Source: Chrysoporthe austroafricana (taxonomy: Eukaryota; Ascomycota; Sordariomycetes; Diaporthales; Cryphonectriaceae). From it: a stretch of 64,000 nt of DNA. The stretch covers positions 5,828,001-5,892,000 of the forward strand of contig JYIP02000001.1 of the NCBI GenBank assembly GCA_001051155.2, in the 5' to 3' direction. The notes under the pieces are model-generated. The model worked only from the letters and a program-made list of their open reading frames with translations, was not told the DNA's origin and ran no database searches. This document shows positions 31,315 through 42,805 of this stretch, piece by piece (the stretch's first letter is position 1; each line of letters opens with the position of its first letter). A program made the translations under genes and the position numbers.

Positions 31315-32546
31315 CGCGCAAACTCCTCGTCCTGACCGGCGCTCCGGAGGCACACCGGCTGGACTGGGCCTCCGCAGACCTGCTGTCCACATTCCAACCT
31401 ACCATCGCCCGCTTTGCTCTCCTCCACCACCCGGCGCCGTCCACACCTCATGACCGGCAGGAGCAGGACGTGTCCGTCCTCGACCTGGCAGACTGGCGCT
31501 CCCTCCCCTTGCAGCGCCCCCAGATCCGCACCGGCTTCTCCCAGCAGCACGGCCTGCAGCTCGCAGGCCCCGTCCCCGGCAGCGCCGACTTCCTCACCAC
31601 AGCCAGCTTCTCCTCCTCCCCCGGCTCGCCGCGCAACGGGGAGGACGCCGCCGGCGGGGAGGGCAGCAGGCTCCTCGCCGAGTTCCACGAGCACTCCCTG
31701 GCCGTCCACCACGACGTCTTGTCGTCCCAGCTCGTGCCCGGGCCGCAGGGCCAGCAGCACACAGCAGGCTCCCGGGGACCGGGCGGCGTCGGTGCGGACA
31801 CCTCGTTCGTGAGCGACACCGACTCCAGCTCACGGTCCTTGCGCGGTGACGGTGGCGAAGACACCACGGTCTCGGCGGACGGGACGACGGTGGTGAGGAC
31901 GCCGCTGAGGCCCGCTTGGGGCCGCGGCGCAGATCACCTGTCGGACCTAGAAGACATCCCGCCAGCCTCGTATCTCACGTCCATCACGCCCGCGACGATG
32001 ACGGTCACCCTCATCGTGGGCATCATCAGCATCGCCGCCCCACGGGCCGTCGAGACACGCTACGGCGCAGCCAAGACCCTCGTCGAGGTCCTGGTCGGCG
32101 ACGAGACCAAGTCCGGCTTTGCTGTGACCTTCTGGTTGTCTGACGCCGATGTGGCGTCCGGGATCGGCGGCGTGTTGAGTGGGCTGCGCAGCCAGGACGT
32201 CGTGCTCATGCAGAACGTCGCGCTGAACGTGTTCCGGAAGAAGGTGTATGGTGGCAGCCTGCGGCGGGACATAACGAGGGTGCATCTGCTCTACAGGGGG
32301 CGGAGGATCGACGAGGAGGATGCGGGTGGGTATTACACCCAAGCTGATCTGGCCAAGGCTGGGAGAGGCGGCGAGGGGCAGCAGCACCCGCAGCTGGAGA
32401 AGACCAGGAGGGTGAGGGACTGGGTTCTGAAATTCGTCGGTGGTGGTGTAGGAAGTGAGCCGAGGATGGCGAGGACCACTGCCAAGGGCAAGGAGAGGGC
32501 AGCCCGAAGGGATTGGAATCAGCCACCGCCGTTGGACTCCCAGTAA
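31311..32546 (+). CDS. Putative OB-fold nucleic acid-binding protein
   Basis: Intronless, 411 aa. Residues 1-210 are low-complexity, Ser/Gly/Asp-rich and probably disordered. Residues about 225-340 form alternating beta-like strands (TMTVTLIVGIISIA, TLVEVLVGDE, GFAVTFWLSD, QDVVLMQNVALNVFRKKVYG, TRVHLLYRG). This is the order and spacing of an OB fold of the replication protein A type: strand 1, strand 2-3 hairpin with a resistance-to-turn DE loop, helix, then strands 4-5. The tail is basic (ARTTAKGKERAARR). I do not recognise a named orthologue. A role in single-stranded DNA or telomere binding is suggested only by the fold. The start at 31311 is the first ATG of the long frame; it overlaps an upstream mini-ORF. 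It is divergent from ERG27 and convergent with RXT2. Confidence 0.6.
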   Translation: MTRKLLVLTGAPEAHRLDWASADLLSTFQPTIARFALLHHPAPSTPHDRQEQDVSVLDLADWRSLPLQRPQIRTGFSQQHGLQLAGPVPGSADFLTTASFSSSPGSPRNGEDAAGGEGSRLLAEFHEHSLAVHHDVLSSQLVPGPQGQQHTAGSRGPGGVGADTSFVSDTDSSSRSLRGDGGEDTTVSADGTTVVRTPLRPAWGRGADHLSDLEDIPPASYLTSITPATMTVTLIVGIISIAAPRAVETRYGAAKTLVEVLVGDETKSGFAVTFWLSDADVASGIGGVLSGLRSQDVVLMQNVALNVFRKKVYGGSLRRDITRVHLLYRGRRIDEEDAGGYYTQADLAKAGRGGEGQQHPQLEKTRRVRDWVLKFVGGGVGSEPRMARTTAKGKERAARRDWNQPPPLDSQ

Positions 32547-32984
32547 CAACCCCCAGATGTCCTACATAAAAAGGAGGCACAAAGCATGGGCTGCCTGGGG
32601 GCCTGCATTGTTGGCGCAAGAGGCGCACAGGGTTGCCCTCTCCATGAGAGAGCTCCACGATACCCTTCGTATATATACATAGGATGAGAAATCCTGGCCA
32701 GGGAGAGACAAGAGCCTCACAGTTCAAGGCAATTAATGATACAATGCTCCGGCCGCGGCAAACCCCCGTCGACCCAGGTGTACTCGGTACCGTTTTCAGG
32801 GGGCTGTGCAGATTCAAGGAGCCACAGCTGAGTTTATTGCCAACACACGTCAATCATCAAGTGCATTAGGCTCCGGGACATCTTGTTCTGTTCAGATGCA
32901 GTATATTTCTGGCGCTGGGAACCTGCCTGCTCCCCAGCCAGACCTGGCCAGTGGGTATGTACTTGACGCTTGCAAGGCGCGTCC
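32547..32984. other. Intergenic between convergent genes
   Basis: 438 nt of 3' flanking DNA; no gene seen. Confidence 0.5.
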
Positions 32985-34707
32985 CTACTTGTTGCGGTTT
33001 CTCGTCTTCTTTTGTGGCTGAGCGACGTCCTCCTCTTCCTCATCTTGCCCTTTCTTCAAATCCTCCGTCAGGCCCCACTCGTCCTTGTCATACCAGTCCT
33101 CTCCGTCAGACATGTCCCTGTTGGGACCACAGTGCGCCTCTGCTTTCGACCAGGCCAATACTGTCTTGCGCATGCGGTCTGCCTTTAGGAGGCCTTCGTA
33201 GAGCTTCCGGGCACCGCGGCAAACCTCTTCCTGTTTCTGCACATACAGCTGAAGCAGCCGCCGGACGTCTTCTGCTTCTTGTTCCGGCAGGCCTAGGTCT
33301 CGATCGGGATGTGCTGACTTGGGCGCCAGAAATATGGGGTGTATGAATGATTCGTCCGTCAATGCCGCCAGGAGACTGGCGGCCTCCTCGTCATTAGGCT
33401 GTGCATGCGGACTGGGCCGTCTCGGGTCGTGATTCGGCTCGTGGCCGCCGTCCACCATGACCGCATCTCCGTCATTTTTACCTGGCCTGGTTTCAGGCTC
33501 CTTTCCTTTTTGTTTTGTTTCCTCGGGCAGGTCAGGGCCGCCATTGACATGCCCGGAGCCCTGCACATGTGGCCTGTCCCCGTCAGCAGCCGTAGATTCC
33601 TCCTTTCCTGTCGTGACCAAGTCACCCTGCAGGGTGAGTGAGGGTTCTGCTGGCACGACATTGGTCGCCGTCTCATGATCCTTTTCTGGCTGCTTCTCAG
33701 CGGTCTTCTCGCCGCTGTCTGTCATAGTCACGTCCTCATCAGCCGGCCTCTGCTGCTCGTTGCTGGGTTCTGCGCCGTTGACATGGCCTTGCTCCCCATT
33801 GACCGAGGGTTGGGCTGTGCTGCTGCCATTTGGCCTGGCAATTGCTGCCTCCTCTCCGTCGCCGGCTCGAGACTCTATTTTCCTGCGCTTCATCGCGCGC
33901 GCCATGAACCTGTCATCGAAAAAGTCACCGTCGTTGGGGCCTAGGAACAGCTCGCAGTTGGCCCAGGTGTGATCGCCGCTGAGTTTTGTCAGGAGGGGCC
34001 GCACTTTTGAGAGCGCAGCGTTCTCCTTATGCATGAGGTCGCTTCCCTGGTTCGCAAGCTCAGTGAGCGCGGGGGAGACAAAAGGTCGCGAGAGCGTCGG
34101 GTGGGTGGGTAGGTCGGTAACGGAGGTGAGGGGAGCGAGGAGCTCTGCAGAGCAGTCAGTATGGCATCTATCCGGCCGTAGAATAGTACCTGACGGGACA
34201 TACGCTCGAGATGAATCGAAGAGTAGGGGTCAGCCTCGGCGGCCGCGGCCACAGCGTCCTGGATGCGGTCGTCGTCGTCGTCGCTATCGATGTCGTAGCC
34301 GTCTTCGTCGACCAATGGTGGGTTGCGACTTATGATGGCTCGCCGGTATCCAGTATGCTCGACCACCTAGGTGTCGGAGTTAGCATACGAGCTTCTGGAG
34401 CGGTCTCGTGTGTGCGATCGCGCGACAGAACGTGCCTCCTTGTAGACCGCAGGTCCGGTGGGCGGGCCCAGCTTGCCCTCACGGACGAATTTGGCCTTCT
34501 GCTTCAGCTTATTGCCTCTATTCGTCGGGGCCTGGATCTCGGAGTCGGAGTCGGATTCTAGCAAGACAATGAGGTCAGCCACCGGCCATTCCTGGTCCGT
34601 CCTTCGGGTGAGAGATTGCTCCCGTGCTTACCGATGGCGTCTCGTGCGATCTTCTTCTTCATGGCTTTTATCGTCTCGAAGACGTAGATCTGTTCGCGCG
34701 ACGACAT
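32985..34707 (-). CDS. RXT2: RXT2-like subunit of the Rpd3L histone deacetylase complex
   Basis: Four exons on the minus strand: 34632..34707, 34436..34557, 34204..34366, 32985..34144; 506 aa. Exon 1 reads MSSREQIYVFETIKAMKKKI; exon 2 SDSDSEIQAPTNRGNKLKQK and FVREGKLG; exon 3 HTGYRRAIISRNPPLVDEDG, then an Asp-rich run; exon 4 starts QLLAPLTSVTDLPTHPTLSR. These blocks match the Rxt2 N-terminal domain order. The middle (residues about 175-370) is disordered and acidic; the tail ends KKTRNRNK. The complex represses transcription in the nucleus. Exon 2 appears to end at a GC donor (GAG followed by GCACGT) with a CTAAC branch site and a TAG acceptor; a GT alternative nine bases downstream is less conserved. 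Intron 3 uses GTATGT. It is divergent from TRAPPC11. Confidence 0.85.
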
Positions 34708-35774
34708 GCTGGGCCGGGCTTGAGGCGCTGCGACGGCCTCTATGGGTACGTCTGGGGCGTTGGGACGTGGACGCGGTCAGGAAGCGGCCGGCCGCTCAAA
34801 GGCGCGACGGGCGCGAGGAGGGAAAGTAGGATGGCCTTCCCCAGCTGCTGAGCCGGAGACGGTCTGTGTGCTCTCTGCGAGCGCCTGTCGCGACGGGTCA
34901 GTCGTGGCGCGGATCACCGGTCGTGGCGTGAACGAGGTGGAGGGAGGGGTTCCGCGCTGGTGAGTCTGGGGGTGTGCTTGAGCAGGTTGGGTTGGCAGGT
35001 CGAGGAGAGTTCATGTGGGAGCGAATGGGTCTTGTCTTTCGCACGGAAGGAGGGCGACCTTGCTGCTATCGCGGCAGGCATGCGATTTGGTAGGCGTGAT
35101 AGGGTACGTGGGTACCCCATACGAGAAGGGAGGGCGACTCTGCTTAGTGCTTTTCAGCGGGATGGCTGCCACAGTACCACGAGTACCAGCGCTGCCAGGT
35201 ACCGGGGCTGATCAGTGCTGCCGTGACGCCAATGTTCTGCCGGAAGCCCCGCCTCACCGCCTACCGCTACAAGACCCTCATCCCACCTTCGGCGCTTGAT
35301 CCCAGCAGCTGGCTGGGCGAGCTCAGTTGGACCACCCCTGGCTCTGGATGGTACTTTCAGGCGAGGCTGGACTGACGAGACGCGACGGGTAGTTCTGGAC
35401 CTTGTCCTGATGGCGACGACTGCATGCCGCACCGAAGCAACAGCATGACATAGCGACACCCCCATAGAGCGGCCAGTTGCATTTGAACACACCCCTTCCT
35501 TGTGGGTGAGTCCTCGTGCCTGTGCTTCGCATCGGTGCTGCTCCTATCCTGGTGTATATCTATGCGTACAGTACAGTACTATTCGTTAACCGAGGATCCT
35601 ACCTGTCTAGCCAGCCTTGAAAGTGGCCCATGAATTGTGCCGTCGACCCCGACCTCGACCTCGACCTCAACCTCGACCTCGATCTCGAGTAGCTAGATAT
35701 TCGACGACGCTCGTCTCGAGGGGGCAGAGCACCCAGGGCCCGTGGCCGTCCGGGACCACCGACCGCCAGCTAGC
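34708..35774. promoter_or_regulatory. Divergent promoter region of RXT2 and TRAPPC11
   Basis: 1067 nt between divergent starts. No gene supported. It includes a CGACCT hexamer tract (35642-35690) shortly before the TRAPPC11 ATG. Confidence 0.5.
35642..35690. repeat. CGACCT hexamer repeat
   Basis: Seven to eight slightly varied copies of CGACCT (one CAACCT, one CGATCT) about 85 nt upstream of the TRAPPC11 start codon. Confidence 0.85.
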
Positions 35775-38700
35775 ATGGACGAGTACGCTCCCTGCAGCCT
35801 GGATTTCTGTCTGCCCTTGGCTGTCTTCCTGGGTCTCCCGGCCAACTACGTCCAGGAGTCTGCCCTCGACCCCGAGTACAAGGAGGGCGCTGTTCTGATA
35901 CGGTCGGAGCCGCCGCCCGTTGAGGGAGAGCAGGTCGCTGCCCTGATCCAGCACATCCGCAACTCGGACGCATCTGGGCTGCCGTGGAACGGCAAGGCCA
36001 CGGCGGGCGTGAGATACAAGTTCAGGTTCAGGACTGCTGGAAGGGTACGACAGAGGACTGCAGACGAGACGATCATGAGTATCCTGTATTGACCGTGCAC
36101 AGAGTTACCTCCTCCCCCCGAAGTTGGCTCGCCTTCCGGAAGACTTCGAGATCCCACCGTCCCAGGCCGTCCTCCACTCGCCCTTCTCGCCCCTGAGTCC
36201 CTCGTCCAGTCTCTATCCCGATGGCCTGATCGATACGCTCTGGCTTAAGAAGCACCAGGAGCTGGTACCGAGCGTGTTCGTCTGTCTGTACAGCCTTACC
36301 GCAGATGCGACCCTGGCAACCCTGCACGACAATAAGATCAAGACTGATATAGGCGTCCTGAGGAACGCGATCGCGCAGTCTGGGTGCAAGTCGAAGCTCG
36401 CGGTCATCATCCTGGTGGACAACTCGTCCGGGGTGCAGGAGAGGTTGGAGAACATACGCAGAGGCAGCGGGCTGGACCCGAAATCCTTCTTCGCCACGCC
36501 CACGGGCGCATCGCCTGAAGAGCTTGGTCGGATCCTCGACAATGCATTGACGACCATCTACGCGCAGGCTGTCGATTACTACCGCGACCATGGCAAGCAG
36601 GCCAGGAAGAAACGGGGGCGTGGCGCAGCTCCTCAGCCCACGGTGCCGCCCACCTCCGGCACGTCCCAGACCCTCTCGCTGGCAGGCTGGCAGGTGCGTT
36701 ACGATTTCAAGTCTGCGATCTGGGCCGAGTACCGTCAGGAGATGGACGCAGCTTTGCGGTCGTTCGAGCAGGCCTATGAGAACCTCTTCGGCCCCGAGGT
36801 GATAGAGATCATCCCAAGCTGGAGTCCTAGGTGGAACCAGGCCAGGCTGCTGGCAGACATCATCGCTGTGAGATGCATCCGGTGCCTGCTGTGGAACGAC
36901 CAGCACACTGCGGCCGTCCGCCGCTGGCAATCCCACCGGGACAGGGTGACCGACCTTGTCGACAGGCTGGGCCACGGGACCAGTACCTACGGCTGGGAGG
37001 CCTGGGAGGCGCGCTGGGCAGTGGTCATGGCAAATCTCATAGAGAAGGCCGATATTCCCGATTTCGATCACTCCGTCGTCACCATTTTCCTGCCGCCAGA
37101 GAGGACAGCACTGGCGGAGAGGCTGCAGCCGTGGGAGCTGCTCCATCACCCAGGTTACTGGTACCGCATGGCGGCTCGTCACACCTTTGCGCGGCGCAGA
37201 CTTGCCTACTCGTTGTCCGAGGACGATAGAAGGTCACCTAGCCAGTCTCCAGCCTCGAAACTGGCTTCCAAGGCTTTCAGCCACGACAACTACATGTGCC
37301 CGGAGCCGTACGAGGAACTGCCTCTGGCCAGCTCGGGGGTCAATCATTCTCAGATAATACTGGACCAGTTGCTCTCTGCACAGTCCTACTTCGTCAAGAA
37401 GAGACAGCAGCGCCTGGCTGCCGAGGTGTCTCTGGAATGTGCCAAGGAGCTCGCTACGGTGAAGGATTGGGATCATGTTGTCAAGATCCTACGTCCATTT
37501 TGGGAAGAGATGTCCTTTCGACGCGATGGATGGCCAGAGATCACTGAGGACATGTGTTGGGTTTTGAGAACTGCGGCAGTGGAGACCGCGCAGGCAGACT
37601 TGGTGGTCTCGATTGATTGGGAGCTATTGAACCAAAGTAAGATGAAGCCAACCCCGGTGGTGACCCGATCCTCGTTAACGCGGCTGCGGCAGGGTTTCCG
37701 AAACGCTCCAATTGGCATTATGATCTGTCAAAATCCCTTGAGGGGATTAACGCACCGAAGCCGTCGGTCGAGGTTAGCGACGAATTGGGCACCTCTTTTC
37801 TAGCGCCGTCATTCGTCTTCCGGCATGAAGAGGGCAAGGCTGGGCAGACGTGTCAGGCTCAACTGTCCATCACATCAAATGCCGCGCCAGGCTCTGCACC
37901 AGTCGTCTTGGAGAGCATTCTTCTTCGCTTCGAAGGCAGCATCAAACCAATTCTTTTAACGCATAGTCCAGAGAATGCTAGCAAGGGACCAGATGCTGTC
38001 TCTGTGAGCTTTCTGACTTTGACGGAAGCCAATCCCGAAGCGGAGCAACAAGGCGAGGATCCCCCAGATTCTGGGCCTGCTTCGCAGATGCAGGGAACCA
38101 GTGACCTCACGCTGGTTGCTGGGCATACTGCCGTATTCGAGATGAACATACCACTGAGAGAGCCTGGTGAGGCCAGCATCGCATCGCTCACGTTCACAGT
38201 CAACACTGACGCATTCACTTTGACACACACTGCGAGCATCCAAAAGGCTGGGAAAGGCCATGTCTGGTACTCGGGGGCGGCGAGGAGGCGCATGGCGCGA
38301 ACGCATCCTCAGTCCATTCGTGTCCTACCGAGACCGCCGAAAATGGAGATCAAGGAGGTCAGCCTCCTCGACCAATACTACACCAACGAGACCATTGAGC
38401 TGCCTTTCGATATCGTCAACGAGGAAGATGCCGATGCGACTGCCAAGGTGGATATCACTATTCTGAGCGAGGACCCGCCAAATTTCAGGCTGAGGGTCGC
38501 AGATGGAGTTGAGAGTCGAGCGTTAGCGGATGGCGAGGAGTCAAAGCTCCAAGGTATTCCCCTCGGTCTGATCAAGGCCTCGGAGGCATCTCGCAACACC
38601 GTGATTCTCACAGCGGCGGAGCGGACCACGGCCTACACCCTGACACTGAAGGTGTCATACAGCCTTGTCACCGATCCTGCCACCACAATTATACAGGCAG

Positions 38701-39575
38701 CCACCTATCGAATCGCAGTAGCAAGTCCGTTCGAAGCAAACTATGAACTGCTGCCTCGTCTCCACCCGGACCCGTGGCCAAGCTTGTTTGACCACGAGGG
38801 GGTTCAAAACCCGTCAGCGGAGGCCCCCGGTCTGAGCCACGGTCTAGCCCAGACATGGTGCCTCGTGACGCGGTATGCCTCCTTTGCCTCCGAGAAACTG
38901 AAGGTAACGGACCTGGATATCGAGGTCACCCCTGCACACGGTGTGCACTGCCAGGTCTCCAAACGCACGGCACTCCCGGCCGAAGGTCTCGAGGTCAGCC
39001 CGAAGACCATCGAGGAGACACAATTTGAGGTCGCAGTGAAGCGAGCCAGCCTGGACGAGCGAAATCCGGTAGGCCTCGACGTCTCGTTCGTGATCAAGTG
39101 GGCCCGGCTGAACAGCGAGCCGGGCACTGTCAACCGGACACTCCTCGCCGTTCCGCGACTGCCCATCTTCAACACGGAGCCCCGGGTGCTCGCGTCTGTG
39201 CGCTACCCGAAGGAACAAGACGAGGAGGACAGCGCCCTGATGCTCCTCGGCATCACGATCGAGAACGCCTCCAACCACTTCCTCACATTCGGGCTTAGCA
39301 TGGACCCGAGTGACGAGTTCGCTCTTTCGGGTGCGAAGCAGACGACGCTGAACCTGCTCCCGATCTCGCGGAGGACAGTGACATACCGTCTGCTGCCGCT
39401 GGTGAAGGGCGGGAGCTGGATCAGGCCTAACCTAACGGTGAGGGACAAGTACTTCCAGAAGGTATTGCGGATCGTGCCGACGGAAGGGATGAAGACGGAT
39501 AAGGATGGTTTCTTGATCTATGTCCCACCTGTCCACGGCGAAGAAGAGGAGCCGGAGCCTGAGAAGCATGGGTGA
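35775..39575 (+). CDS. TRAPPC11 homologue (Foie gras/Gryzun)
   Basis: Three exons: 35775..36044, 36103..37636, 37693..39575; 1228 aa. Introns are 58 nt (GTACGA to CAG) and 56 nt (GTAAGA to CAG); the second join restores NWHYDLSKSLEGINAPK, which is out of frame without splicing. The N-terminal part holds a helical region with LPEDFEIPPSQ and a conserved SVFVCLYSL/NKIKTDIGVLRN core. Residues about 285-560 correspond to the Foie gras domain (YDFKSAIWAEYRQEMDAALR, SYGWEAWEARW-like text). Residues about 620-1210 are a beta-rich Gryzun region with Ig-like strands. The protein is a subunit of a TRAPP complex that activates Rab GTPases for ER-Golgi traffic; Saccharomyces lacks it but filamentous fungi have it. 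The size suits the family. The Glu-rich end (EEEEPEPEKHG) is unremarkable. Confidence 0.92.
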
Positions 39576-41257
39576 TGTAGATTACATGGCAATATCATAA
39601 CGATCCACAGTGATCCATGAATATATGGCAAAGCCGTCTTGACATGATAGACCAACAAGGCTGGGTGCTTATATGAAGGTTTACAACGGGATACACTGTC
39701 CTACAGCAAAATGTGGTGCTAACTAATCTCTTTCTGCCCGGCAAGGGGACAGACAGGAGGCAGAAGCAAACTTGGGGAAAAAGGGGGGGGGGGGGAAGAG
39801 AGAAAGGACGTGTAGAGAGCAGAGTATGACCTAGAGTATCCATGGGGGGGCTCATCAAGACCACCATGCTCACATATCCGTTCTCGGGGACTGCCGGTGA
39901 CTCTCGTGCTGAACAGGGCCTTCACGCCCACAGCACACGTGGGTAGGTAGCTAGCAGAAGCGGGCTGGAAGCATGGAAGCATGTCGACCAAGCGTGTCCT
40001 TGTGGCGCACAGAACGGGCGGAGGCAGCATCTCGCAGGGCCCGTCTGGGCAGTTCTCTGCTTCTCCGAAGCCTGCCTCGCTGCGCACCCCCCGCCCTCTT
40101 CTTCTGCTGAACATGGCTCCTGGCTAGCGGCCAGCTATGAGCCGAGCCCAGAGACGCAAAGCATGCAGCTCGAAACCACGACCAGCTCGAGACGGCCAGC
40201 CGAGCCCCCCCGACGGACCCTCGGAAGAGAGGCCCGAAGGCTGTGCACAGGACACGAGCTCCGGGAACCGGCGGCGGACTCCTACCTGCGCACCCTGCGT
40301 CGGCCTCGTTCCAGCAGGGTGGCACCTCGGCCAGGATGTCGGCCTCGCGTCGACCCGGATTTACGTAGCAGAATGATCCACCGGGAGGGTGTTCTGGGCT
40401 GGGCACAGACTGATCGATCTGATTAGATCGATAACTTTAATACGACACCGTGACCCCCCTGAAGCGATGGCGCCCGTTGTTGTCGTCATCCTCGTCAGCA
40501 TGCTTGGGCCGCGATGGGGCATTCACTCACCTGCCAGTGTCAGCCAAGCCAAGCCGAGCGGGTTCCGTGGTGACCAGAAAAATTTTCCTGCGGTGTCCTG
40601 GACGTGAACGGAGCACCGAGGACCGGGGGGTTCAAGCTCGGAGATGGGCCTTCGCCCTCGGACGTGCTGGACAGGCAGTGGTCGACACCAGACTGGTGGT
40701 TTTGGGAAGAGAAAGGGGAGCGGGAGCGTTGGTTGGCTCGAGGTCTGTGGCGTCTGGTACCGTTATCAGGGGACGCAGCGTGTACTGACTGACTACTGTT
40801 TATCAGAAGCTGCGGGTGCCCACGAGAGCTGACGAGCAGGCGCATGGCTGACGGGGCGGGGTGGAAGGCCGGCGTGCTAGGGCTTGCTCGTCTGGTGGAA
40901 AGCGATGGCCGATGGGTCGGTTCGGTCGGTCGAACGGTGGTACTCGGCAGGGACAAGTACGGGACGAACAGCCGGAGGATGCGGCCCTCCTTTCTCGCGA
41001 GCTGTACACGCCCCCTGGGCGCCAGCGGGGCCGCCTCCTGGGGACGAAGGCCGCCGTGTTCGACGCATCGAGGTGGAGGTGGGTGAGCGTCTTGCTGTTC
41101 TTGCTGTCGTTATAAGGCTGGCTTGTCACGGCGCATCGAGCAGCAGAATACCATGTAAGACGTGGACGAGAGTGGGGGCGGTGAGCTTTCGTCTGCTACT
41201 ACGTACTGAGTAAGGACGTTAAGTGTTAGTCGTTGGACCTTTTGTTCGTCTGCGACA

Positions 41258-41290
41258 GGGGACAGGGACCAGGGACCAGGGACCAGGGGA
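41258..41290. repeat. GGGACCA heptamer repeat
   Basis: Four to five units of GGGACCA/GGGACAG in tandem. A similar GGGGACA array occurs at 30580-30612 in front of ERG27. Confidence 0.85.
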
Positions 41291-42671
41291 GCAGGGGTCG
41301 AGCCAGGGGCAGCACCGTCCAGGAGATACTATGAAATAGGTGGCGTACTCAGCAGTGGGAGTGCTAGCACGGCTCGGTAGGAGCAGCGATAAGATAAGGA
41401 GGCATTTGGGGGGGGGGGCAAGCAGGGGTTAGCCTGGGCGCTGGGCCGCTGCCGCGGTTGCCACCCAGATCCGCCGCGAGCACGTCCCCGTCTGCATCCC
41501 CGTCAACTCATCCCTCGTCCTCAACAAAAACTGTGGTGGCCTGGCCGGTGAGTGTACCCAGCACCAGCAGCAGCACCAGCAGCAGCAGCACCATCACCAT
41601 CATCGTCCTGCGTGCCACGGATGGTTGTCGTGGCCTCGGTGCCTCTGCTGCCCGGCAGCCCTCATCGTGAGAGCCAGCCCAGCCAGCGCCGCCGCCCACG
41701 GCCGCACACATACTCCGCATGCGTCTAAGACACCCTGCTACCATGTACAGACGTATTACTCCGTATTGTACTTACATAACGGATGGATGATGGGCTTGCC
41801 CCCAGCACGCCTGGGATGGATCAGGAACTCGTTCCCACCAGCAGGGAGGGCCAGTGGCACTATGGAGCATGGAGCATGGAGCGACATGGCCGTCCGTCGT
41901 CTCCTCTGGTCGAATCGATGTGGCCGGGACGAGAGATAGGCGGCGGGCTCCTGGAGAGAAGGAAGGGGACGACGGCGGCGGCGGGGAGGGCGGGAAAAAA
42001 AGTGAAAGGTGAGAGATGACAATAGGAAGGGCGGTGAAGTCGCGCCCACGACCGTAACATTGTACTACTATAGTATCTACGATGGTACCTACTTGCTGGG
42101 CGGGCGGGCGGGAAGGGAGACGGGACGAGACGTGTGCAGTGCAGTGTGCAGTGCAGTGCTACTCGGTCCCTTCAGTACCGCAGCGTGCGCAGTACTATGG
42201 TATCGTGGGTACCTCCTGGGGCACTTGGCACCTGCTGAGTACTGAGTACGCTGCAGACCGGTCAGCGCCCAGTTTGGCTATCTACGAACGGTACCGAGTA
42301 CAGACCGTATAGACGTACGAGACGTACGTACAGGGCAAGGCTAGGCCAGGCCAGGCCAAGGCCAGGTCCAGCGCTGTCAGCCGTTGGACGCGGTTGGCAC
42401 TGTCGCGGTGGTGGTGGGATCCCAGCGCAGAGGGACGGCCTGGGCAGGGGTCCGCGGGTGCATCTGCACGTACCAGGATCTGGCCGCACTGGAAATTTGC
42501 AAGACGAAAGAGAAGAGGACCCCTCCACGCCCTCCAGCCAGAGCCACCAGGCGATCCGGCGGCCAGCCAACACCAGAGCCCACATAAACTTACTCGGTTC
42601 TCTACCCAGAGAACCCTCTGCCCATATCCAGTACGCGATCTACAGCACATCTATCTCACCACCCGGCGCCC

Positions 42672-42713
42672 ACTCCCTCTCTTTCTCTCTCTCTCTCTCT
42701 CTCCTTCTCTCTC
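42672..42713. repeat. CT microsatellite before HMG-CoA synthase
   Basis: Roughly eighteen CT units with small interruptions, ending 92 nt before the ATG at 42806. It is likely part of the core promoter or 5' UTR. Confidence 0.9.
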
Positions 42714-42805
42714 ACCCTCGCCCTCTTCCCATCGCCTCGCCTCGCTGCCCACCAGCTGCCCCCTTCCCTCGCGTGCCTCCGTCGCCTCGACCTCCATCGC
42801 ACAAC

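Larger units (their letters stand above)
39576..42805. other. 3.2 kb gene-poor interval upstream of HMG-CoA synthase
   Basis: No supported gene. Contents: G runs (39784-39797, 41408-41417), GGGACCA repeats (41258-41290), a CAG/CAC triplet tract (41562-41600), repeated GCAGTGT/GTGCAGT motifs (42134-42160), and the CT microsatellite just before the HMG-CoA synthase gene. The distal part probably serves as a long promoter. Confidence 0.6.

Noticed and set aside
36073..37182. 369-aa minus-strand ORF
   Set aside because: Antisense of TRAPPC11 exon 2.
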